Assembly: GCA_025991245.1 (NCBI GenBank)
Contig: BQMJ01000075.1
Span: 78,100-142,099 of the forward strand
Reading direction: 5' to 3'
Source: Galdieria partita
Taxonomy: Eukaryota; Rhodophyta; Bangiophyceae; Galdieriales; Galdieriaceae
DNA length: 64,000 bases
The stretch's first letter is position 1. Each line of letters starts with the position of its first letter. Position numbers and translations under genes: made by a program. The notes beneath the pieces are model-generated. The model did no database searches and was not told the DNA's origin. It worked only from the letters and a program-made list of their open reading frames with translations. This document shows positions 52,709-64,000 of this stretch, one piece after another.

Positions 52709-53222
52709 CTATGTTTCCAAATTGTACAACAGATATTTTTCTAAGTTTGAGTTTTTGGCGTTGCGTTTTAGAATAAATTTGGATAATAGCCAACTTTGAA
52801 AGTTTTCATGAGAGTGGGGTTTTGATATAACTATTGTAGATGCATCGGTGGTTTTTATGAGAGAAACTCTGAGGGAACCAGATTCGAGAGTGAGTCCTGG
52901 TACTAGCTTCATAACGTGTTGAAGTATTCTGGGTATAGTTGAAGAGTTTATGACTGAGTTACTTCTTCTTGCCTCTTTGCTTTTCTCTGTTGGGTTTACT
53001 AGTGTAGGCAATTCTTTGTCTTTGACAATTTGGTTATCTTTCTCCAACTTTGGAGTGCTGTAGTGTTTGCAGAATTTTCCGTGTTTTATTGTAGAATTTT
53101 GTGAAACATAGACTGCTTGAAACTTTGCGGTGTTTTAGATGCATTGGAGGAAGTGGCTCGAGGGTCTTTGTTTTTGACTGTTGTTGTAAGGGACAAACAA
53201 GGCAAGGTTCTTGCAATGACAC
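52709..53222 (-). CDS. Possible small gene, unclear exon structure
   Basis: A 112-codon minus frame (52,709-53,047) has good coding appearance: polar start KDKELPTLVNPTEKSKEARR, then TIPRILQHVMKLVPGLTLES and SWLLSKFILKRNAKNSNLEK. A second frame upstream (53,034-53,222) contains CLVCPLQQQSKTKTLEPLPP. They could be joined by an intron of ~76 nt ending near 53,050, but neither frame has an ATG start. Not recognised; may be a gene relic. Confidence 0.3.
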
Positions 53223-54165
53223 TTATTATATGAGTCATGACGCTATGCTATTATGGAGAGTTTTCATATGTAGAACTCACAAAATAGAAAGAGTTAACGA
53301 CTGATTCTTTATTTTCGCAATACAATTATACAAAATAGAATATGCGACACTTGGTCCATGTATTCAAGCTGATTGAGAAACTCGACTGGATTCTTTATCA
53401 ACATACTTGTAGGCAAAATACAAATTATACTTGTGTAACTTCCAATGTGGACTTGATTCTCACTCTGTCGATATTTGAAATACTCGACCAGAGTGTACAC
53501 TCAATCTGCAAAAGTCTAAAAAGTACTTGATACTGGTAACAATTCACAGTCCTTCAACTTGCAAACATTTCAGCTAGACATTGATCAGCACAAGTGTTCA
53601 CTCTAATTGACGAAAATTCTCTATGACAACTTGGCGACTGCACACCCAATCGTTCCAAGTTGTGGGAAACACGCCCTTCTTCTTGAAAGTGGCAGATTAT
53701 ACTTTCTTGAAATGATTCCTATCGACTAGAGCTCAATCTTCTCCAAATTAACTTGAAGCCAGTAAATCTCCAAGGTAAATAACAAAGGTGAGTTTATCTC
53801 ACTATACAATGGCGGCTTTACTCTCAGGGGTATGTCAACGATCATTCTAACACAACGATTCTCTTCAAATAATGCAACGTTAGAGAATCAATAGTATTCT
53901 AGGTAAACCTTTGAGTCGAAGGTTCCCTTGGAAAGTGCTCACTAGGTACACATGAAACTATATATGGCACTTTTGACGGTACTCGAAGAGCTCTTCAACG
54001 TCACTTTGCTCAATCTCTCTTTGTGATTGTTTTGCTTAGCTAACCCAGCTGTGGCTGTAGTTGCTTTGTTACCACCTGTTTTGAAGTGGATAAAATTGTT
54101 CCTTTTTATAAAAATATAAGTAGTTGAATTTAGAGGAGAACTTTTTAGTACGAAAAAAACTTTGA
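53223..54165. other. Subtelomeric spacer
   Basis: About 940 bp between two gene relics. No feature supported. Confidence 0.45.
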
Positions 54166-54660
54166 AGTTTTATGACTTTGCACTTTTGAAATACCAACCA
54201 AGGCCCAGTTTGTTTTGGTCGTTTCCTGTCAACGACATGGCTTGAACCTCAAAGTCGCTTCCAAGTTCATGTCGATTGCAACGTTGGTTCTGTTCGAGAA
54301 TTTGTTGATCTTTAGTCTCCGGTCTGTTTGAAGACGTTGACCCTGCGGAGTAGTGGCGAACCAGTAGGCACAAAGGCTCCAAATAGTCTTTGACCTTGAA
54401 TCCTTGTCCCACTCTAGTCTTCCAATGTAACTTGGTTTTTCCAGTTGAATTGTACTACTAATTGTTGTCCTGTGAACAACAGAGGAGGACTCTCTCTTGT
54501 GGAATAATTACCAAGATCTTTTGTAACATTCGGAGTATATTCTGAGTTGATTCTCTTTGGTTCTTCACAAAAACGATTCTTGTCATTGTCAGTTTTTGTC
54601 TGTTGAAAATCTATTGTCCAAATGGAGAGGGGAGGTTGTCTCGTGGCAACTCAACTGCGC
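54166..54660 (-). pseudogene. Fragment of Crinkler/RHS-type NTPase gene
   Basis: Minus-strand translation gives a helical stretch ending LQKILVIIPQERVLLCCSQD, two in-frame stops, then FKVKDYLEPLCLLVR. This corresponds to the sensor-to-lid region of the intact 37-39 kb gene (GVLIAGSQHH ... KHYLEPLSFKEF). The DYLEPL match and the order of elements support homology. The remaining gene is missing. The same segment recurs at 52.3-52.6 kb. Confidence 0.55.
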
Positions 54661-57600
54661 AGTTCAACTGTGAGTTGCCGTTTCGAAAGCGGACGTGAAC
54701 AGAGTTTGTACATCCACTTTGAAGCATCTTTACGTCGTTGCTTGTTAACCTTGTTTGACATGGTCATTGAAGGATGCAGATGTGCCCAAGACCACACGTT
54801 ACATATGTTCAAACTCAAGATTTGGGAGAAAACGACACTGTTTTAGAAAGGATACTGTTTGAATAGTATCCTTGTTGGCAGTTCAATAGCCCTGTCTTTC
54901 TTGTAGGGAAGCGCAATCAGCTATATAAGACACAACTACTATCAGTTGTAATCAGTAAGGCTGAGAAGCACAAAGTATACAAACTGACAACACAGAGACG
55001 AATTCATAAAGTCATTGTCAGCGGTCTGCATTTTAAACAGCGATTCTTTTGGCAGATTGAATTTTTTTCTACTGAGCAACATTCCTATGTATGCACAAGA
55101 TATTCCAGGATCTTCCTAGGCTATCAAGCGAAATGGAGCGAGAAATGAATATTTTATTTTTGATACCCTTTTTTACTTGAACGATCGATCCTCATACTGG
55201 TGGAAGCCATTGCTAAAATTTTACTCACGTAGAAATCTAGAGTCAATGAATAAATATACGCTGAATTTCGTGATTAGTCACGTATACAAGAAGAAATCTA
55301 CTCAACAATTGGTTTGTCATAATGTAAATGTCTGAATGGCAATGTATTGCTCTATTCAATTGATAATAAAAAAATACACATGACACTACTTTCCGTAATT
55401 GACAAATTGCCTCATCATTTATACGGAAGCAAGAAAGACGTTTAGCCAACAAAATAAGACAAACATCAACTGTAATATGCATACAACAAAGTACTCATTG
55501 TAGAAGGAAAATACTATTGATAAATAGCAAAGAAATTGAATTTTGGCAATTTGCATATATTTTAATCCAATCCAGGAGGGGAGACAAACGCAACGTTAGC
55601 CGCTATCAATCACAAAAGTATCAACAGAGAGGCTCCAAAGAATCGACAAAAAATTCTTAAAACATGATAAAGACTAGAATTGACCATCCAAGCTTTACTA
55701 ATCAATCAATCGGAATTATTCATGGTTGACAAAGCAGTGTCCAACGCAGTATAGCTATCACCTAACGACCAAAAAAGTAAATTCTCATATCGCTCTCTAA
55801 GAAAGCATAGTTTATGAAGAACAACTACAAAAAGCTGCTTGTGAGACCAGAGTTTAAAAGAAAAGTTTCAAACAACCCAATATCGATCAAAACAATAAAT
55901 AGAGATGCAGGACAAGTGACATGAGAAGCCTTCATTGTGTTGAAAACATGTGCCACGGAAACTTATTGAAGACAACATGTACTTGTGAGAGTTTCCCATA
56001 GAATATTCAATTGAAAAGAGAAAAAGAAAACCAAAAATTTCTGGCAACAACAATATTAGCTCAAAGCAAACTACTCAGCCAAAACAAGGACAAACACAAT
56101 CAAATTTCTAAATTACAGGAAGTCTAGGAGAACAAAAAGTTTACGAATTTTATATAACCCAGTGGCGAATTAAAACAATTAGCAAAACATATAAAAGCGG
56201 ACCATACAAAAAGTTCGGAATAAAATACATTAAAACTATAAAGTTGTCTATAATGCACAATGCTGAAATCATTTCCAATTGCACTGTGATGTGAAAGAGG
56301 AAAAAGATTAACATAAAAAACATCTAAAGTAGTACCTGGAAAATATTACATATTCAAAAACCATACACACTCAACAAGAAGAAATGCAATTTTACAATGA
56401 AACCTTTTTCTTTACAAGAGACTAAATTAGAAAGTGATATCTGTGAAAACAATTGTAGCAAATAACATATAGAACCTTAGTAGATTGTGCTGCAAATGAA
56501 AAACTTGTTGCATTGTAGATTTTACTAGGCAGAATTAGAATCCAAGCTGGGTCGTTGGGAAATCCAGTAAGAAGTTATTTGAGTTCACATGAAGGTTCAT
56601 TGATTCATTTTCCCTCACTTTCCTCTATTGCTTTTTGGTTGCCATGGGCTGTGTTTTGTTCTACGTAGCCAATTGTCGACAAAATTCAAAAATTTTTTGG
56701 AAATTTTTTTAAAGCAGATATTTGTGGAAAAATTTGTAGAAATTGGTTTGTATATACTAATTTGTGTTTTCTTGTTTCATATGAACTTTTTCACGATTAG
56801 CCAAGAGTAAGCTCCAATTGTCGAAAAAATGGATAGAGTGCTATTTATTTGTAAATATAAAAATAAGTAGTGGTCGAAATCAACAAAAATGGAGGAGTAA
56901 AAGAATCGAACTTACCAAGCTCTTCTTTCATACTCCATTGTCCTCTGGAAAAGTTGAGGAAAGACCAGCGATTGATTCACAATCTCTATGGTGCATTTTT
57001 GCATAAATGACATAGTTAGAAATTCTTGATCCAGTTTACAAGTAGACTAGAATATTTACAAGTAGAGCTTCTCCTGCAACCTCGCAACTGTCACAGTATT
57101 TCAAGTTGAGCCGTTAACAAAGACTGCTAGTCTCAAACTTGATCTTGTTTCCTATTAAAACGTAGAAATGAATATGTACCTCAGTAGAAGGCATCCATTT
57201 AATTTCTATTCGCCAAGTACCGATTTAAACGCTAGATAAGCATGAAAAGCAAAACGCATTGAAATTTCTTATGGTAATAATGGAAGAAATAGAATTTCGA
57301 TTGGAGGAGTTCCGAAACAAAGAGTTTCAAATAGAAAATTCTAGAGAAAAGAGCTAGGAAGAAGCCAAAATATTATGTAATGCATAGTAAATGACTAAAA
57401 AAGTATTTAAAGCTAAGAAAACAAAGAAGAACAAATTGATTGTAGAGAAAACGAGTGAAAGTACAATATGACCAATAAGGAAGAATGCCACGCAGTGATA
57501 TAATCTTCTAATAGTTATCGCGCAAAGTATTGACCAGGTAGACATAAAGCAACAAGAAAGAGGAAGAACAGCAGACATTATGGAATATTAATGTTGTCAT

Positions 57601-60600
57601 TGTTAAATGGTTCTTTCAATTGAAAGCGTTCTTTATGGCATATGTATGGTATGGCTTACTTTTGGTAGAATATGGATATAATGTCACCAAAGTAGCAGTT
57701 TAGTATACGAAGATACTCACAGAATGAAATAAGGAATATAAATGTATCAGAAAACGTAAAAAACTGCTTTATCGGATGGCTAAATGATAAATAAGACACC
57801 ACAAAGAAACACAAGGCGATAAAAGGTTGTACCCTTAAAACTACTGTCAATGAATTGAGAATGACTGTGATTTGGTAGATTCCGAGCAAAGATGTTTCAG
57901 AAAACGGAGCCGATTTAGTTTAGCAACATTTCAAGTAAATAATGAGTTATGTTAGCTCCAAACAAATGATAACGTTTCCTCAGTCAAAAGCGGTACAATT
58001 GCACGAGTATGTTAGGGAATGAAGATTCATAGGCGAAATTGAATTGACACGAATGGATCAACAAGCAAAAAAAACTTCGAAACTACTGAATATGAAAGCA
58101 ACAAGGTAAGTCAAAATATGTGAATTATTAAATAATTCTTTGCTTTATAACATTGGTTTCAAGAGAACATAATTCATTGAAGGAAAACGCATGATGTATG
58201 TCAGGGGACAATAGACAATTCTTTTTTTATTGGACCTTTGTAACTTTTCTTTCTTTCGTGCACTTATAGACTAATAAATGAACGATAAAGATATCGATTT
58301 TGAAAATAACCCATAGAGAAAAGAAAGACAGCCAGAGAAATAGAATCTCTAGAAAGTTGAAGAATTCTCATATACTACTTGTCTTTATTGAATAAGTATA
58401 TCTCTGATTGTTTTCTTCAACGGACATTGATCGATAACGAAAAAGATAGTAAGAAGAGGTGTCCAAAATGCATGTTCAACGAAAAATCTACTATATCCTT
58501 CGTCGAAAACAATTCAGTACTTTTGTAAACTTAAATACTCAAAAGAAATTTTATATATTTAATTAGAAAAACAAAAACAACAGGATGATTTCAAAGAACA
58601 AGAATCAAAATGCTACCAACTCATGGAGGAAAAGTGCTTTTGAGAGATATGTTTCAATACAAGCTGTTATTCAAAGCATAGTCAAACTGACATAAAGCAT
58701 ATAATATCCAAGTTGCTATAAGCCTACATTGAATTTTTGTGGCTAGATTGCTAGCGGTTTAATTCATTTGAGGCTTTTTAGTGGCAAAAGCTTGGCATGC
58801 TTCATATTCCTTATATATATCAACAGTACAATTCGTGTATAATATTATACCGATAATCATAAAATAGAACACAGTGGATCCAGTTACCATAAGAAAGCAA
58901 AACAACTTTTTAAAAGAAGGTTTCCGATAAAAGATACCACATAGTAGCAACTAACAGTTGCAAGATTCTACTTTTCGAAAAACTGTCGCTTTTCAATATC
59001 GAAAACGACTATAGTGAAACAAGCCATGCAATAGTTAACTGTAAAAGTTACTAAATTTAGATTTCGCAATATATCAAATTCATAACCAAATTGCTCAGCT
59101 CCCCCCCAAAAATAAAAACTTCAATAAAAGTGAAACAAATGGAACAATTCGATATCGCTTACATGCAATACAAATACAACTGTGGGGGGTGATTCCAAAA
59201 ATTTCAAAGGACGAATTACTTTGTCACTCGAGATAAATTGGCAAAATCACAAAAATCTTCAAGAATCTTGACACAATTTCACAAGTATTGTGACCAAATC
59301 TAAACCACTTCATTTTATACTCTATTAGATTCTTTTACGACGATCTAGTGAATTGAGAAAAACACATGCTTTTTAGAAAAAAAATGAAAATTCGTGTCTT
59401 TTCAAAAAAATCAGTTTAACTGTTTTTCTAAAATGATCCACGGTTCATTAGAAGAGCAATAAAAATATCGTCTCGAATAGAGTCTATGACAAAAAGGGAG
59501 AATTTAGGGAGGTCGACCCAAGTGAAAAAATCATAGAATTTCGATACATTATTTGTCCATTATGGCATCAGTACTTCTAGTTGTTCTCAGGAGTAAGCAA
59601 TAGGTGGCAATGCGAAATTTAGTAAAAAGAAAAGTAGAACAAATCTCCTATAGAAAAAATCAATATATTCTCACCTCGAACAGTTTTGCATATGTGAAAT
59701 AGAACCTAGGAAAACTTCATTACACATTCAAGGATTATAAGACATAAAACGCACAAGAAAAACAGACAGTAGTACTAAAAGAGAAATGATCAAACAAGTG
59801 AACTTTCTAAAATGTGAACAAAGAGATTAAAAGACAATTGAATCTTCAAGCTCATTCATTCTTATAAAATAACGATAGAACAAAAATCTGTGGCATAAGA
59901 GTGCACACTGAAAAGCCGAGAAAGAGATTCAGAATTTGACAGTGTAGAGAATAGATACAAGGCGGTACAAAAAATTTACCAAAACACAAGGTGTTGCTTT
60001 CGAGAATCTAAGAATAGCATAAGCACTGTTTATTTTTTGCTAAATATGTATACCGACACTATATTTCAATTAAGGCTACTCAAAGAATGAAGCAAGCAGT
60101 GTCTCAAGACCATCAAAAAGCAGAAACGACTTACCAAATGGTTAAATTTTAATAGCATTGCACCGTAGAATACAATAAAATGACCAAATAACAATACTTA
60201 GAATTTTGCTACATAAGACAAATTTCTAAAAACGATTCTAATAAGGTAAGGTTCAACCATGAAGATCTCGGCGAAACATTGAAACAAAAGTTTCGAAATT
60301 ATCCATATTGAAAGCTTATTATTATGTATGTACTGAAGACAGCAGCGATCTTAATAAGAAAAATCAATAAACAAAGAACATCATCTCTACAATGTAGTAC
60401 CTATATGAGAAGACAAATTCAACGAAAAAGCTACTATGTCACCAAGGCATAAAAATTTAAAAAAATTCCAAAACTTGTGACAACAGTTAAAAGCAAAAGA
60501 TTTCAGCATTTCGTTTTCAGTTCTATTGCATTCGCTCTATGAAACGGTACTGAAGAGAAGTTTTTGCAATATATCAAAGGGAAATAGGCAATTTTTGCAT

Positions 60601-62309
60601 TACCAGTTTAGTACTTTCTTTATACGGTTTACTAAAGGAACACTACCAAAACCAATTTTAGAAAAAAGTCATAGAAGAAACCATTAAAGAAATAAAAACT
60701 TGAGAATATATTGAGGAATTTTTATGTACCACTTGTTCTTTACATCATCTGTACCATGAATCTGTCCTCGTCAGGCAGATATTTCTCAACCTTGTGAAAC
60801 GAAGTAAAAAAGTTACAGCAATCTGCTCACAGAGAAAAAAAAATACAGTACCTTTTATGAAAGGGAATTTAGTAACTAGATCACAAAGAAATACAGAAGA
60901 AAAAATGTTTTTTTTCTCATTGGAGGAAAAGTAGTAAAAAGAAATGAAAATGTTACATAGTGGCAGATTGTTCTAATTTTGCGACGACTTGTTCGCGTAC
61001 ATTGCTTGCACTTTGGACTAACGTCACTAGAAGGTTACCATTTAAACGAACCACCTAGAATCTCAAAACGACACAAAAGTAGCAGAAAAAATTGTGCATT
61101 CTTAATAAAATTTGAACTAAAGAAGGAATGTAAAAAACTAACTCCAGTTTTCAATCCAAAAAAAGTTTAAACAAATTTTAGCTGACAGGAAACCAAACTT
61201 GGTCAGTAGCACAACGAGCATAAAAAATAAAAAATACGTAGCTATTCTTTGACAAAAAGCATAAATAAGAAACCAGACACAACCAATTTACTTTGCGTAC
61301 TAAAACTTTGAGACTACTGGAGCTCAGTGAATTGAAAAACTAGGTATGTCCAGGACGAAAGCAACAAGCATTTTTTCGTCATTTTGGTTTTATAATACTT
61401 CATTAGGGTATAATTTCAAGTTAAATATGCATGTTTACCTAAAAGTTTAAATACTATTGGAATATATTAACTAGGCGATTCTAGGTAAATCTATCCAATA
61501 TCAGAAACGAAAAGGATATTTCATCAAATAGATTCGGCACAAATACCGCACAAAGCAAAGTATCATAATATGAAAAAAAACAATTAATTCGCAATGAGTC
61601 AATCAAGAAAGAAATTAATGATGCTAACAAGAACAAAAAAGCAACCATTCAAGAAAAATGTTCACAATTCCTAAACAGCTCAAAATTTCGAATTATTGCA
61701 AAACAACCGAGAAATTCCTTAACTCAGAAGGGCCTTGAACTAAAAATAGCATCCGAAAATTTTAACTAAATACCCGTAGCAAACAAAAAAATACAAATGT
61801 ACGCAGAAATAGCACACAAGACAAGTCATTTGATCTTTGGCAAAACAAGTAGCACAGATTGAGAAATCATTAGCTTTACGAAACTAAAACCAAAAGTAAA
61901 TGTCTTGATAGAACCAATTCGTTTTTTTCCTCCAATGCATTGAGATTTCCAAAAACCTGATAAATTTCGAATGCAAATGACCTGGAACAGGACAATAGGA
62001 ATTTTCTTAGGATTCATTAATTTTTTTTTAATTTTATTACTGTTTCTAACAAAAGTCATATACGATCGAAAGAAACTAACAGGATAGAAAAAGGAGCATC
62101 CATCGATCAGAACAACGCAAAAGGATCCTTCATAAAATGGATACCGGTTCACAAGAATAAGTAAAACCCAGTAAAAAAAAGCTTTAATAATTGACTCTCA
62201 ACCATATCAATGAAAAACGACTGTTTCGAGGCAACAAATAACCCAAAAAAATTTTCAATCAAACAAACTACTTCAAATTTTAAATCAACGCAACACGACA
62301 TGAAAATGC
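54661..62309. other. A-rich subtelomeric gene desert
   Basis: About 7.6 kb. From roughly 55.1 kb onwards the + strand is conspicuously A-rich, with many poly-A runs, and no frame has coding character. No tRNA, snRNA-like sequence or intact mobile element is visible. It might host non-coding transcription or highly decayed repeats; I see nothing that can be named. Confidence 0.5.
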
Positions 62310-63335
62310 CAAAAAACAAATGAAGGACAATCATAAGTTAAGAGCAAAATCAAAACTTTTTCCTACCGTTTCCAAGTATTCATGCAGTATATCTCAAATA
62401 CAAATATAATGGAAAAATAACCCACAGAAACAGTCTCCAAAACGCGACCAAACACTCACTGAAATTTGCGACTAATTATACTAGACTAAAGGCAAACGAA
62501 GAGGCTTGATAGAATTGAGAAACTTTCGTTTGAAATGCAATTAAGAAAAAAAATGCAGTAAATTGTAAAACATGTATAGGCAGGCAGAAGGGAGTGAGCA
62601 TTTTTCTTTCTTATTCACGTTTTGCTGAAAAATTATTCTTGGGAACATAAAAACGTCTGAACAAAAAGAGGACAATCACCAGTCAAAAGCAAAATAAAAA
62701 CTTTCTCTATTCGCTTCCAAGTATTTCTGCAATATACCTCAAATACAAATATAAGAGAAAAATATCACACAAGAAAAGACGCCAGGACGCCAAAAAATAC
62801 TCAGTAAAATTTGTGACTCATTATACTAGACAACAAGCAAAAGTAAGACGCTAAATACAAATAAGGGACATTTGTTTGAAATACAGCTAAGAAGAAAAAA
62901 TGCAGCAAATTGTAAAAAAAGTGTAGGCCGACAGGAGTAAGTTGGCATTTTTCTTTCTTATTCCGGTTTTACGGAAGGATTATTTTTGGGTAAAAAACGC
63001 CTCAACAAAAGAAGGAAAATCACTAGCTAAAAGCAAAATATAGACTTTCTCTTTCCGCTTCCGAGAATTTATGCAATATACCTCAAATAGAAATATAAGA
63101 GAAATAAATCAAACAAGAAAGGTCGCCAGGACGCCAAAAAACAAACAGTAAAATTTGTGACTCATTATACTAGACAACAAACAAAAGTAAGAGGGTAACT
63201 ACAATTAAGGAACTTTAGTTTGAAATGCAACTAGAAGAAAAAATGCAGTAAATTGTAAAATATGTCTAGGCCGGCAGGAGGAAGTTGGCATTTTTCTTTC
63301 TTATTCAGGTTTTACTGAGGGATTATTATTGGGGT
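62310..63335. repeat. Subtelomeric tandem repeat, ~345-bp unit, about three copies
   Basis: The marker aaatgcagtaaattgtaaaa occurs (with 1-2 changes) at 62,551, 62,898 and 63,241, spacings 347 and 343 bp. A second marker, tgcaatatacctcaaataca, recurs near 62,382, 62,730 and 63,073. A third, cattttTctttcttatt, precedes the end of each unit. Copies differ by scattered substitutions and small indels, the first being the most diverged. The last copy abuts the telomere. Confidence 0.88.
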
Positions 63336-63345
63336 CTACTTGCGA

Positions 63346-64000
63346 TTTATTAGTGTTTATTATTGTTTAGGGTTTATTAGGGTTTATCAGTGTTTATTAT
63401 GGTTTTTTAGTGTTTATTATGGGTTTATTATGGGTTTATTATGGGTTTATTATGGGTTTATTATGGGTTTATTAGGGTTTATTAGGGTTTATTAGGGTTT
63501 ATTTAGGGTTTATTTAGGGTTTATTAGGGTTTATTTAGGGTTTATTTAGGGTTTATTAGGGTTTATTTAGGGTTTATTAGGGTTTATTTAGGGTTTATTA
63601 GGGTTTATTTAGGGTTTATTTAGGGTTTATTAGGGTTTATTAGGGTTTATTAGGGTTTATTAGGGTTTATTAGGGTTTATTAGGGTTTATTTAGGGTTTA
63701 TTTAGGGTTTATTAGGGTTTATTTAGGGTTTATTTAGGGTTTATTTAGGGTTTATTAGGGTTTATTAGGGTTTATTAGGGTTTATTAGGGTTTATTTAGG
63801 GTTTATTAGGGTTTATTAGGGTTTATTAGGGTTTATTTAGGGTTTATTAGGGTTTATTAGGGTTTATTAGGGTTTATTAGGGTTTATTAGGGTTTATTAG
63901 GGTTTATTAGGGTTTATTAGGGTTTATTTAGGGTTTATTAGGGTTTATTTAGGGTTTATTAGGGTTTATTAGGGTTTATTAGGGTTTATTAGGGTTTATT
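63346..64000 (+). repeat. Telomere: (TTTATTAGGG / TTTATTTAGGG)n
   Basis: From about 63,346 to the window end the sequence is a G-strand telomeric array running 5'->3' towards the right edge. Units are the 10-mer TTTATTAGGG and the 11-mer TTTATTTAGGG in irregular alternation. The inner ~70 bp are degenerate (TTTATTAGTG, TTTATTATTG, TTTATCAGTG), followed by a run of TTTATTATGGG units at about 63,413-63,470, then regular units. The array continues to the last base, so the true end may lie beyond the window. Confidence 0.97.

Noticed and set aside
55000-62300. Small open frames of 60-110 codons in the A-rich desert
   Set aside because: Lys/Asn- or Phe/Leu-rich translations typical of AT-rich non-coding DNA; no ATG plus splice context and no family features.
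63346-64000. CRISPR-like or coding repeat
   Set aside because: No spacers; the short G-rich units at the terminus with one-directional G-strand are telomeric.

Overview
The window is a chromosome end from a compact, intron-containing eukaryotic nuclear genome. The best fit is a cyanidiophyte red alga, most likely Galdieria (G. sulphuraria or a close relative). The reasons are AT-rich sequence, many spliceosomal introns of only 46-64 nt with GTAAG-type donors, very short intergenic distances, and a mix of sugar porters, a KUP-type potassium transporter and low-complexity secreted wall-type proteins. Splice models were made by eye from frame, GT-AG borders and family alignment. The species assignment is an inference.

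1-31 kb is the gene-dense arm. In order it holds: the 3' end of a tail-anchored coiled-coil protein; an MFS sugar porter; a Polycomb PCGF-type RING/RAWUL protein; a small four-exon gene; a secreted beta-helix protein; tRNA-Asn(GTT); glutamine-dependent asparagine synthetase; two small spliced genes; a membrane protein with a bZIP-like zipper; a possibly frameshifted small gene; a BAR-domain protein; an Mrs2/CorA-like protein; selenium-binding protein 1 (methanethiol oxidase family); a TRIAP1/Mdm35 twin-CX9C protein; the splicing factor CLF1/CRNKL1; two secreted or membrane surface proteins; a stomatin-like SPFH protein; a KUP/HAK potassium transporter; a divergent pair of paralogous Cys-rich secreted proteins; and a tail-anchored armadillo-like protein. 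Neighbours are often divergent with very short shared upstream regions.

31-55 kb is an accessory subtelomeric block built from two families of P-loop NTPase fused to nuclease-like domains, all on the minus strand. One intact gene (37.1-39.5 kb) has the architecture of the Crinkler/RHS (CR-toxin type) class: NTPase, a restriction-endonuclease-like core and a nuclear localisation signal. Two intact genes (41.2-43.3 and 44.3-47.0 kb) are STAND-like NTPases with a different C-terminal nuclease-like region; the second also carries a 9-residue minisatellite repeat and a SAM-like domain. Around them are decayed copies: a STAND-type pseudogene at 34.2-36.3 kb, an older copy at 32.1-33.3 kb, and two Crinkler/RHS-type fragments at 52.3-52.6 and 54.2-54.7 kb. 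This repeated birth and death of NTPase-nuclease genes beside a telomere is the most interesting content of the window.

55-63.3 kb is a gene desert, strongly A-rich on the + strand. It ends in about three copies of a ~345-bp tandem repeat, followed at 63,346 by the telomere. The telomere is made of 10-mer TTTATTAGGG and 11-mer TTTATTTAGGG units, with degenerate variants on the inner side. The window's + strand is the G-rich strand and runs towards the chromosome end.
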